Assembly: GCA_051819765.1 (NCBI GenBank)
Contig: JBNJGT010000079.1
Coordinates: forward strand, 1-5,010
DNA length: 5,010 bases
Direction of reading: 5' to 3'
DNA from: JBNJGT01 sp051819765
GTDB lineage: Archaea; Nanobdellota; Nanobdellia; Woesearchaeales; JACJVW01
In this document: piece by piece, positions 1 through 5,010 of the stretch
How positions within the stretch are numbered: position 1 is the stretch's first letter
How the letters are laid out: each line of letters opens with the position of its first letter
Position numbers and translations under genes: made by a program
The notes under the pieces: model-generated
Told to the model about the DNA's origin: nothing
What the model saw: the letters and a program-made list of their open reading frames with translations, nothing else
Databases searched by the model: none

Positions 1-19
1 AAACAATAGCTAGATTAAA

Positions 20-425
20 TTACATCATATTGGAAAAATGGCGGATAAACTCCTGCGCATTACCAATACTTTCCTGTGCAGACGGTTAGTCTGCGGCAAT
101 GTTTTATAGGTGAAGGTGCCACGTTTGGCCCGTTCCAACGCAAAGATACCCAATAGATCATCAGCTTTCACCAGTACCTTTCGGTACAACCTAAGCAATT
201 CAAGATAATCCCATCATTCGTAAGCCCCTTTAGCGCTTGATACGTTTTCTTGTGTTCTTCTGGCGGTTTTGTCTTGATACCCTAGAAGGTAAGATTTTGC
301 CATATAGAAGCATAGTAAGCGTGGGTAATAACTGCACTATGTGTCACCTGGAAAATTGAAATGATTTGCCTGCAAGTTCGGTTCATCACTGAGTTGAAAG
401 ATAATCTTAGAAAGAGTTATTTCAT
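20..425 (-). pseudogene. HEPN-domain protein, frameshifted remnant
   Basis: Conceptual translation across frames gives a HEPN-type helical protein, the usual partner of MNT nucleotidyltransferases. The ancestral start is ATG 425-423, overlapping the stop of the upstream MNT gene as ATGA, with GAGGG at 432-436 as ribosome binding site. As sequenced it reads ATG AAA TAA; one extra A near 420-422 would restore MKITLSKIIFQLSDEPNLQA. Later blocks are VITHAYYASI (332-303), IKTKPPEEHKKTYQALKGL (from 278), ELLRLYRKVLVKADDLLGIF (from 201, running on to 79) and AQESIGNAQEFIRHFSNMM (79-23, stop 22-20). The 332 and 278 blocks share a frame but are split by TAG at 284-282; the other phase there reads AKSYLLG, suggesting two compensating indels. 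I see no Rx4HxY motif of the HepT toxin type. The HEPN assignment comes from recognising the AYYA and KTKPPEEHKKTY blocks. It is a broken gene unless the indels are sequencing errors. Confidence 0.72.
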
Positions 426-985
426 TCAAAGCCCTCGTCAAATAGATTTCCTGTAGCATCTTTCACGATTTCGTAAAATATCTTTGCGTTATGCACAGTC
501 CTGTGGTTCCTGAGTATTTGTTTTCCAAAATTCTCCTTTCTCAAGCATCGCAACAAATTGGCCGGGCGTGAAGACATGAGCATCCATCGGCACTAATATC
601 TTAGTACGGTTGAGCGTTGCTTTTATTGATTTGGTAGAGGAATTTGAAAGAATTACGATATCAAGATCCGACCTCTGTGTCTGGCTACCTTCAGCATATG
701 ATCCAAAGACCGCTGCTGTGGCAAAGGGAGTGATGCCCGCTAGAATCTGCTTTAGTGGGATACAGACAATAGATTGTTCATCTCGAGCAGTGTTAAGGCG
801 AGAGGATTCTCGAGATTGAGTCGGTAGAGTTTTGAACGACCTACTGGTCTTGATGAGATCATATTCCTGGAATCGTTTGAGCGCGTCAACGCATTGTTCG
901 AGGTCTCTTTCAAGTCCTGTCTAGTATACTCATAGAAAGGCCTCAATTTTCCAAAAATTGTCAGCTCCCCTTTTGTCAAAACCAT
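422..985 (-). pseudogene. HTH-MNT nucleotidyltransferase, frameshifted remnant
   Basis: A winged-helix DNA-binding domain joined to a minimal nucleotidyltransferase of the DNA polymerase beta superfamily, broken by about four frame changes. From ATG 985 the first frame gives MVLTKGELTIFGKLRPFYEY. Near 915-925 sense passes to a second frame (VDALKRFQEYDLIKTS). Near 843-855 it returns to the first (PVGRSKLYRLNLENPLALTL), which stops at 754-752. The second frame then carries FATAAVFGSYAEG and a perfect GSx10DxD catalytic motif at 704-660. At the four-base run 527-530 sense goes back to the first frame, giving FGKQILRNHRTVHNAKIFYE and ending at stop 424-422. In intact relatives such as MntA this enzyme modifies and neutralises a HEPN toxin encoded beside it, and the HTH could repress the operon. 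The catalytic residues survive although the frame does not, which suggests recent decay or clustered indel errors. The start has no Shine-Dalgarno, fitting a near-leaderless transcript. Confidence 0.78.
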
Positions 986-1002
986 TTTTATGGTATAAAT
1001 GG

Positions 1003-1016
1003 ACCAATTAATTGGT
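1003..1016. promoter_or_regulatory. 14-bp perfect palindrome, possible operator
   Basis: ACCAATTAATTGGT is a perfect inverted repeat with no spacer. It lies 18 bases upstream of the HTH-MNT start at 985 and touches the TATA-like box next to it. A dimeric winged-helix protein bound here would block the promoter, so autoregulation by the ancestral HTH domain is a natural inference. It is AT-rich and short, so chance cannot be excluded. Confidence 0.4.
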
Positions 1017-1022
1017 ATATAT
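1014..1022 (-). promoter_or_regulatory. TATA-like box for the HTH-MNT cassette
   Basis: On the minus strand this reads ATATATACC. Its centre is about 33 bases upstream of ATG 985, which would place the transcript start about 7 bases before the codon and match the lack of a Shine-Dalgarno. A second TATA-like stretch (ATTTATACC, 992-1000) is too close to the start to serve it. Confidence 0.35.
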
Positions 1023-1154
1023 TGTGTAAAGTAAGCTTATCCCCAAGGCCCTCCAAGAACTCATGCTACTTGTCCAGATAGGTATTCCTTACTACCGGGA
1101 CAAACAGTAGACGCCTTTTTATGTTCAGACTTTTAAAAATAATACATTCCTTGG
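1023..1154. other. Intergenic, no intact gene
   Basis: No convincing open frame exists here on either strand. A minus-strand frame reads VPVVRNTYLDK, a stop, then HEFLEGLGDKLTLHNIYQ, at about 1095-1005. This could be a further gene remnant, but I recognise no family. Around 1131-1143 the minus strand is T-rich and may add to termination of the KaiC-like operon. Confidence 0.3.
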
Positions 1155-1160
1155 AAAAAA
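1155..1160 (-). terminator. Oligo-T terminator after the KaiC-like gene
   Basis: Two bases after the TGA stop at 1165-1163 the minus strand carries TTTTTT, with a second T-rich run at 1143-1136. Archaeal RNA polymerase often terminates at such U-tracts without a hairpin, and I see no strong stem in front of this one. Confidence 0.4.
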
Positions 1161-1162
1161 GC

Positions 1163-1903
1163 TCACTGAATCATAAACCCATCACCCATGTCAAACTCCT
1201 TCATGGCACAGGCAACCTTGGTCAGTCGCATCTTCTCAAGATGTATCGTCCGGTTGACTTCTTCACCGATGGTGTTCTTCTTGAGAATCAGGACACCATC
1301 AGAAGCGAATTCTGATACCCCATCTGATGAGAACCGGGCAGAATTCTCAGGAATCTCAGATATCAAAAGCGCAGTCGTCGGGATGGACTTCACCTCGCTC
1401 ACGAACCGATAGATGAAATTCTTCTTGATATCATCCCCGATGATCGGCGGAGACAACACGGTATTAGTGCCGACCACATCCTGCATCATCAAGCCTTCAG
1501 CAGACGCGTAGATAGGCGCATTGATGCTCAACGCAGACAATGAATCCACAACCAACCGCTTTGCCCCTGCCTCACGGGCAGTGGTTATGATCTGGTACAC
1601 CGAATCCTTATTGATCTCATTCACCGGGATACAGGACAGGATGACTGTACCCTCCTGCTCAAGCCGTTCGATCTCAGTGAACCCGAGTTGCTTTGCCTGC
1701 TCCCGCAAGTCTTTTGGACTCTGCTCAAAACTCACATACATTGAAACATCTCCATAATGCAGAGCACCGTTATAGATGAACTCCATCCCAAAGATGGACT
1801 TCCCTGTCCCTGGAGACCCAGAGAGTAATACAGCGCTGTGTTCAGGGAAGCCTCCCTGGATAAGTTCATCAAAGCCTTTGATTCGGGTAGGAATTCGATT
1901 CAT
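1163..1903 (-). CDS. KaiC/RAD55-like RecA-superfamily ATPase
   Basis: A single KaiC-type RecA-fold ATPase domain filling almost all of 246 residues, likely a cytosolic ATP-dependent regulator. It opens with the family's typical RIKGFDELIQGGFP entry (residues 7-20). Walker A is GSPGTGKS (29-36), then SFEQSP (58-63), Walker B RLVVDS (116-121, Asp120), and a C-terminal EKMRLTK block as in the KaiC family. KaiC usually has two adjacent catalytic Glu residues after the beta strand; here they read Glu60-Gln61, so the second is replaced. The start at 1903 is preferred over an in-frame ATG at 1936, because AGGTGA sits four bases upstream and homology begins at once; the longer start would overlap the previous gene by 29 bases. 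It lies four bases after the membrane-protein gene and should be co-translated with it. Lacking a second KaiC domain, it is not a clock KaiC. The exact partner and output are unknown. Confidence 0.92.
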   Translation of the reverse strand: MNRIPTRIKGFDELIQGGFPEHSAVLLSGSPGTGKSIFGMEFIYNGALHYGDVSMYVSFEQSPKDLREQAKQLGFTEIERLEQEGTVILSCIPVNEINKDSVYQIITTAREAGAKRLVVDSLSALSINAPIYASAEGLMMQDVVGTNTVLSPPIIGDDIKKNFIYRFVSEVKSIPTTALLISEIPENSARFSSDGVSEFASDGVLILKKNTIGEEVNRTIHLEKMRLTKVACAMKEFDMGDGFMIQ

Positions 1904-1907
1904 GCAA

Positions 1908-1913
1908 TCACCT
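1908..1913 (-). promoter_or_regulatory. Shine-Dalgarno overlapping upstream stop codon
   Basis: AGGTGA on the minus strand lies four bases before ATG 1903. Its last three bases are the TGA stop of the membrane-protein gene. Ribosomes finishing that gene release exactly on the next initiation signal, which favours coupled translation and decides the KaiC-like start. Confidence 0.75.
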
Positions 1914-3698
1914 GGATACCATATCAGAACCAGCATTTAAATAATTTACGCTATATGAGTTCCAGGCGTACAGCAAAAAGCCCAAGGCGTAAAACATGAC
2001 TGTGATTCCCATGAACACCAGCATGTAAAAATAGGATATGTACCCCACAACCGATGCCTGTGTGAGAAGTGAACTCAGCTGGTCAAGGTATTGCTGAGCG
2101 ACATCAAACGAGAACAGCTTGACATACCAGAGGAAGAACAGGTTCACGCAGGTGATCCCAAGAAGCACCACCGCCTGCTTATTCATCTTGGAAAGGCCCC
2201 ACATCACCACCGCGCACGCACCTGCAACCAACAGCACCGCCAAGAAACCCATATCAGCCTCCGCAGCTCTGCTCTGGATGTCAACCCCTGCAAGCCCGCC
2301 TTCTGAGATAGAGGTCATCCACATGATAGGCGCAATGAAAAGCACTATCAGCGACATGAAAAAAAGCCCGAGCATCCACCCGGGTATAGAGGGTGATTCA
2401 CCCTTATACATTTTCATCCAAAGATACCCCGGAGCCAATGCCACACACAAAGCACCGATCACATTGAACACATAGACAAGCACCAGCACCAAGGAATCCA
2501 ACAATCCCATCCCGCTGATCTGGCTCGAAAGCAGATGCAGGAAATCATGATGCAAAGCCGCATCAAGACTGGAAAAATACAGTGCGTCATGGATCCCCAG
2601 GATATAAGGCACCAGGAAATTACCCACATCAGTCAAAAGATGCAACACAAGCATCCCGGTGACCCCCAGTATCAGGCCTCGCTTTGTGTAGAACAGCTCC
2701 AGGAACTTCTCGTAGAAGCCTTCTCCGAAACTTCCCACCTTATGCAGGAATGACTCAGCGTCAAGATGCTTTTTCATCCGCACGATCAGGAACAGGTAAA
2801 AGAACAGTCCAAACACCAACAAGGGCGCATCAACCGCAAAGGCGAGCCATTCCATGAAGAAATTGAAGACCACCACATAGAACCCGCACAGGATGATAAA
2901 ACTTGTCACAAACCGTGTGATAGTCTGACCGATTGACCGCGAAGGCGGACCCTCCTCATGGATGATTGACATGATGGAAGGTGCCTTGATATCATAGCGA
3001 AGCGCCATGAACAATGCGATAGCAATAAGGAATAATCCCCCGAAAAAGAACGTGGCTGAACTGATCTGCATAGCATTCTCAGAAAGAGCGCTCACAAAGG
3101 CATGGCCAAAAGAGGTAAGCTCCAGCGCCCCATGAGCGACCTCCTCCTCCACAACCCGGGCAAAGTGCGTCATGTTCTTGAAGATCAACAGGAAATACGA
3201 CAAGATAATCAACAGGTCGATATCCCTTGGTTTCAGACCGATACTGTGACCATGGATATCCTCGTGCGTATCTTTCCCAAAGATCAGTTTCGCAAGGTTC
3301 ACATGGTACATAAGGTATCCAAGCATGACCCAGGAAAGGATCTTTTTCAGGATATCAAGATCACCTGGCAACACCTCAAGGAAATCCAGGATATTGAGAA
3401 GGATAAGGATGATGACAAAGATATCCTCAGCCCAGTGCTTGAGACTGCGTCCGGCCTTTTTCATAGCTTCATGGTTTTCAGGAGACGGAACGGATTGCTG
3501 CGGCGAAGCCTGTGAGGCGTGAGGAGGATACTGTGGATACTGCGCATACTGTGGATACTGCGGCGGATAATGAGACGGCTGTGCCGGAGCATTCGAAGAA
3601 GGATACTGCGGCGGATAGTGAGGAGCGTATTGAGAGGGCGGCACATGCCGGGGGCCCTGATACTCTCGATACTGCCCATTCCATTCAGGATTACCCAT
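1908..3698 (-). CDS. Polytopic membrane protein with Pro/Tyr/Gln-rich N-tail
   Basis: I do not recognise a family for this 596-residue protein. Residues 1-75 are a low-complexity soluble tail rich in Pro, Tyr, Gln and His, with repeats such as HYPPQYP and QYPQYPP. A basic stretch (80-88) follows, then about 11-12 hydrophobic segments near 91-110, 118-139, 158-175, 215-234, 259-281, 289-307, 343-367, 400-424, 440-463, 482-502, 508-527 and 549-579. Histidine groups occur in loops (HEDIHGHS, 145-152; HH at 383-384 plus H388). There is no signal peptide, and no transporter or enzyme motif I can name. The start at 3698 is supported by GAGG seven bases upstream and a TATA-like box. The gene ends inside the Shine-Dalgarno of the KaiC-like ATPase, so the two probably act together, for instance as a membrane sensor, channel or scaffold with its ATPase. 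That role is inference from context only. Confidence 0.88.
   Translation of the reverse strand: MGNPEWNGQYREYQGPRHVPPSQYAPHYPPQYPSSNAPAQPSHYPPQYPQYAQYPQYPPHASQASPQQSVPSPENHEAMKKAGRSLKHWAEDIFVIILILLNILDFLEVLPGDLDILKKILSWVMLGYLMYHVNLAKLIFGKDTHEDIHGHSIGLKPRDIDLLIILSYFLLIFKNMTHFARVVEEEVAHGALELTSFGHAFVSALSENAMQISSATFFFGGLFLIAIALFMALRYDIKAPSIMSIIHEEGPPSRSIGQTITRFVTSFIILCGFYVVVFNFFMEWLAFAVDAPLLVFGLFFYLFLIVRMKKHLDAESFLHKVGSFGEGFYEKFLELFYTKRGLILGVTGMLVLHLLTDVGNFLVPYILGIHDALYFSSLDAALHHDFLHLLSSQISGMGLLDSLVLVLVYVFNVIGALCVALAPGYLWMKMYKGESPSIPGWMLGLFFMSLIVLFIAPIMWMTSISEGGLAGVDIQSRAAEADMGFLAVLLVAGACAVVMWGLSKMNKQAVVLLGITCVNLFFLWYVKLFSFDVAQQYLDQLSSLLTQASVVGYISYFYMLVFMGITVMFYALGFLLYAWNSYSVNYLNAGSDMVSR
3528..3622. 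repeat. In-frame short repeats encoding the YPPQYP tail
   Basis: A 17-base unit, GGATACTGCGGCGGATA, occurs at 3553-3569 and 3601-3617, and the match continues to 3574 and 3622 with one mismatch. A second 17-base unit, ATACTGTGGATACTGCG, occurs at 3528-3544 and 3546-3562. The offsets of 48 and 18 bases are both multiples of three, so copies stay in frame and encode repeated Tyr-Pro-Pro-Gln or Tyr-Pro-Gln blocks on the minus strand. Nucleotide identity beyond what the protein demands suggests recent duplication by slippage. Confidence 0.75.
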
Positions 3699-3705
3699 AG
3701 GCCTT

Positions 3706-3709
3706 CCTC
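3706..3709 (-). promoter_or_regulatory. Ribosome binding site for the membrane-protein gene
   Basis: GAGG, followed by AAGG, lies seven bases upstream of ATG 3698 on the minus strand. It supports this start and implies a transcript with a leader, perhaps reading through from the small gene upstream. Confidence 0.55.
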
Positions 3710-3718
3710 AAATTTACA

Positions 3719-3728
3719 GATATATAAG
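3719..3728 (-). promoter_or_regulatory. TATA-like box upstream of the membrane-protein gene
   Basis: The minus strand reads CTTATATATC, centred about 26 bases before ATG 3698. By normal archaeal spacing the transcript would begin almost at the start codon and leave out the GAGG site. The two signals therefore point to alternative expression modes: leaderless from this box, or leadered from upstream read-through. Confidence 0.45.
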
Positions 3729-3765
3729 CGTTTGTACTGCCTTTAGAGTAACATATCACAAGCAC

Positions 3766-4056
3766 CTACCGCTGCGCTACAGAGTCAATGATAATCTCCT
3801 CCGAAGTGACTTCTCCCTCAATGAGGAGTTCATCACCAGGCGACACAGAAAGCTCATCAAAATACACTGCCTCAAACTCAGTCGATAGGACAAGAGATGT
3901 CACAGACCCATGATGCTGAACTGATACAACCTCAACCACAAGCCCTGTTGGCCCGCCCCCAAGCCCAGGATTTGAAGGAAAAGGAACCAAAAAGACACAA
4001 AGGATCAAGGCTAAAAGACCGAACCCGCTCACCACAAGGCTTATAATCTTAAGCAT
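3766..4056 (-). CDS. Small membrane-anchored OB-fold-like protein
   Basis: A 96-residue protein with one N-terminal hydrophobic segment (residues 4-24), a Pro/Gly-rich linker (25-36) and a compact beta-rich domain (37-95). The pattern GLVVEVVSVQHHG, SLVLST, VYFDEL, SPGDELLIEGEV, IIIDSVAQR resembles a short OB-fold, with the PGD-x4-EGEV turn typical of such barrels. The hydrophobic segment could be an uncleaved anchor or a signal peptide, so the domain probably faces the membrane or the outside; a nucleic-acid role is therefore not assured. The start ATG 4056 is preceded by a TATA-like box at the right distance and no Shine-Dalgarno; an ATG at 4063 meets a stop at once. It lies 67 bases upstream of the membrane-protein gene on the same strand and may share transcripts with it. 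Specific function unknown. Confidence 0.78.
   Translation of the reverse strand: MLKIISLVVSGFGLLALILCVFLVPFPSNPGLGGGPTGLVVEVVSVQHHGSVTSLVLSTEFEAVYFDELSVSPGDELLIEGEVTSEEIIIDSVAQR
4041..4048 (+). promoter_or_regulatory. TATA-like box for the YkgJ-type gene
   Basis: TTATAATC lies inside the first codons of the divergent OB-like gene. Its centre is about 30 bases before ATG 4075 and 25 before GTG 4069, so the transcript would start at or within a few bases of the coding region. No Shine-Dalgarno of note is present. Confidence 0.45.
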
Positions 4057-4074
4057 CCTACATCCAGAGTGGCA

Positions 4075-4422
4075 ATGCCTAATAAATCTTCACAGACGAA
4101 TGCTGAAAGAATTTCAATACAGGACTTCACCTGCAAGCGGTGCGGTGAGTGCTGCCAATATCATGTGCTCTTATCAGATACAGACATTGAACGGATTGGA
4201 CAAGGAGGCTACACTGATTTCTATGAGCACGACAATGAACGAAAAGTATTAAAAAGAAGACAGGGTTATTGCATATTCTACAATAACGGGTGCAGCATCT
4301 ACGCACGAAGGCCGAAGATCTGCAGGGACTACCCCTTCATACACACCACCACAGTCACGAGTTGCAGACCAAGTGACGACCCGTTACTCAAGAGATACAT
4401 AGCTTTCAAAAACCTTAAATAA
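4075..4422 (+). CDS. YkgJ-type cysteine-cluster protein
   Basis: A small cytosolic protein of the YkgJ family (zinc/iron-chelating, related to FliB), 115 residues from ATG 4075. Eight cysteines follow the family pattern. An N-terminal CKRCGECC lies at residues 20-27, then Cys66, Cys73 in GCSIYARRP, Cys83 in ICRDYPF, and Cys97. Together these are expected to bind an Fe-S cluster or metal ion. Family members are mostly uncharacterised; some relatives are linked to protein lysine methylation, but nothing here shows a substrate. An in-frame GTG at 4069 would add two residues and suits a leaderless start equally well, so the start is uncertain by six bases. The gene is divergent from the OB-like gene and 21 bases upstream of lonB on the same strand, so it probably heads a short operon with it. 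Confidence 0.88.
   Translation: MPNKSSQTNAERISIQDFTCKRCGECCQYHVLLSDTDIERIGQGGYTDFYEHDNERKVLKRRQGYCIFYNNGCSIYARRPKICRDYPFIHTTTVTSCRPSDDPLLKRYIAFKNLK
4080..4088 (-). promoter_or_regulatory. TATA-like box for the OB-like gene
   Basis: On the minus strand this reads GATTTATTA, centred about 28 bases before ATG 4056, so a leaderless transcript is expected. It lies inside the opening codons of the plus-strand YkgJ-type gene, making the two promoters interlocked. Confidence 0.42.
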
Positions 4423-4436
4423 TATCAATAAAAGGA
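4413..4436 (+). promoter_or_regulatory. lonB start signals: RBS and possible TATA box
   Basis: AGGA at 4433-4436 lies seven bases before ATG 4444 and supports that start for translation from the upstream gene's transcript. CTTAAATA at 4413-4420 overlaps the end of the YkgJ-type gene and is centred about 27 bases before the ATG, so it could also drive a separate leaderless lonB transcript. Confidence 0.4.
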
Positions 4437-4443
4437 AATACCG

Positions 4444-5010
4444 ATGAAGAATTTCAAATCCACTGAAGAGATCAATGTTTCCGATTCTGTAATCGACCAG
4501 GTGGTTGGGCAGGAAAAGGCAGTGGAAACCGTCAAGAAAGCTGCCCAGCAACGCAGGCACGTCTTTCTCATCGGAGAGCCAGGTACCGGAAAGTCCATGC
4601 TCGGGGTCGCACTCTCAGAACTCCTTCCAAAAGAAGAGCTAAAAGACATTGTTGCCTTCCCCAACCAGAATGATGAGAATCAGCCACTTATGCGGGTGCT
4701 GCCAGCCGGTAAAGGCCGTGAACTGGTGCAGCGTACAAAGATGGAAAGCATGAACATGTTCAAAGGACAAAATATCATTCTCCTCATCCTCCTCGTACTC
4801 TTCCTTTTCGTTGCCCCCTGGTGGGCATTCTACCATTACGGTGACCCGGGAAATGTCATCGAACCATTCCTGGGCTCAACAAAAGAGCCCATCAACGGCA
4901 ATCCCTTGCTGGGAGGGCTCATGTTTTTCACTTTCACCATCGCAGGGCTGCTTTTCTTTGCATCCTACATCTTTATCATGAATCTGGGCAAACGCATGGC
5001 AGGATCACAA
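4444..5010 (+). CDS. lonB: Archaeal membrane-bound ATP-dependent protease LonB, 5' part
   Basis: The first 189 codons of an archaeal Lon protease, open to the window edge. LonB is an AAA+ protease anchored in the cell membrane with its working parts in the cytoplasm; it removes damaged and regulatory proteins. Seen here are the VVGQEKAVE entry (residues 20-28), Walker A GEPGTGKS (44-51), the FPNQNDENQP and RVLPAGKGR segments typical of LonB (72-92), and two hydrophobic helices at about 110-128 and 157-180. Helices inserted between Walker A and Walker B are the hallmark separating archaeal LonB from bacterial LonA. Walker B, the sensor regions and the Ser-Lys protease dyad lie beyond the window. 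The start at 4444 has AGGA seven bases upstream. It follows the YkgJ-type gene by 21 bases and is probably cotranscribed with it, though a TATA-like stretch in the gap allows separate expression. Confidence 0.95.
   Translation, partial: MKNFKSTEEINVSDSVIDQVVGQEKAVETVKKAAQQRRHVFLIGEPGTGKSMLGVALSELLPKEELKDIVAFPNQNDENQPLMRVLPAGKGRELVQRTKMESMNMFKGQNIILLILLVLFLFVAPWWAFYHYGDPGNVIEPFLGSTKEPINGNPLLGGLMFFTFTIAGLLFFASYIFIMNLGKRMAGSQ

Noticed and set aside
610..819. Plus-strand 69-codon open frame
   Set aside because: It lies antisense to the MNT remnant, whose minus-strand frame carries the GSx10DxD motif; the plus-strand product has no recognisable feature.
1..1000. Insertion sequence or transposase as the source of the damaged region
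   Set aside because: No terminal inverted repeats, target duplications or transposase motifs are visible; the readable blocks are HTH, MNT and HEPN.
1904..1936. Longer start for the KaiC-like ATPase at 1936
   Set aside because: It would add 11 residues without family likeness and overlap the membrane-protein gene; ATG 1903 has a strong Shine-Dalgarno.
3102..3515. Plus-strand 137-codon open frame
   Set aside because: It is antisense to the membrane-protein gene, of biased charged composition, and has no start signal or family likeness.
3528..3622. CRISPR-like array
   Set aside because: The repeats are 17 bases, in frame and unevenly spaced, and encode a protein tail; there are no uniform spacers.
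4425..4836. Minus-strand open frames opposite lonB
   Set aside because: They are shadows of the lonB reading frame, which has clear Walker A and membrane segments.

Overview
The window looks archaeal. The gene cut by the right edge is a LonB-type protease with membrane helices inserted after Walker A, which is an archaeal arrangement. Several starts have little or no leader and a TATA-like box about 25 bases upstream. One gene is a single-domain KaiC/RAD55-like ATPase. The small compact genes and the HTH/MNT/HEPN family would suit a DPANN lineage such as Woesearchaeota, but that is a guess and not shown by the sequence.

Layout. (1) Positions 20-985, minus strand: a wrecked two-gene cassette. 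A winged-helix plus minimal nucleotidyltransferase (MNT) gene is followed, with an ATGA start/stop overlap, by a HEPN-domain gene. Both remain readable only by switching frames several times, so neither gives a full protein as sequenced. (2) Positions 986-1162: a promoter/operator region holding a perfect 14-bp palindrome, then the T-rich 3' flank of the next gene. (3) Positions 1163-3698, minus strand: a tightly coupled pair. A 596-residue multi-pass membrane protein with a Pro/Tyr/Gln-rich N-terminal tail comes first, and a 246-residue KaiC-like ATPase follows. The stop codon of the first lies inside the Shine-Dalgarno of the second. (4) Positions 3766-4056, minus strand: a small membrane-anchored protein with an OB-fold-like C-terminal domain. 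(5) Positions 4041-4090: compact divergent promoters, each TATA-like box lying inside the opposite gene. (6) Positions 4075-5010, plus strand: a YkgJ-type cysteine-cluster protein followed after 21 bases by lonB, which runs off the right end.

How they may work together. The membrane protein and KaiC-like ATPase are the best candidate for an uncharacterised two-component system: an ATP-dependent switch made alongside a membrane partner with a flexible tail. The divergent plus-strand pair places a metal-cluster protein with a membrane protease. The MNT/HEPN cassette resembles toxin-antitoxin modules and appears to be decaying, while the other 4 kb has no visible frame damage.
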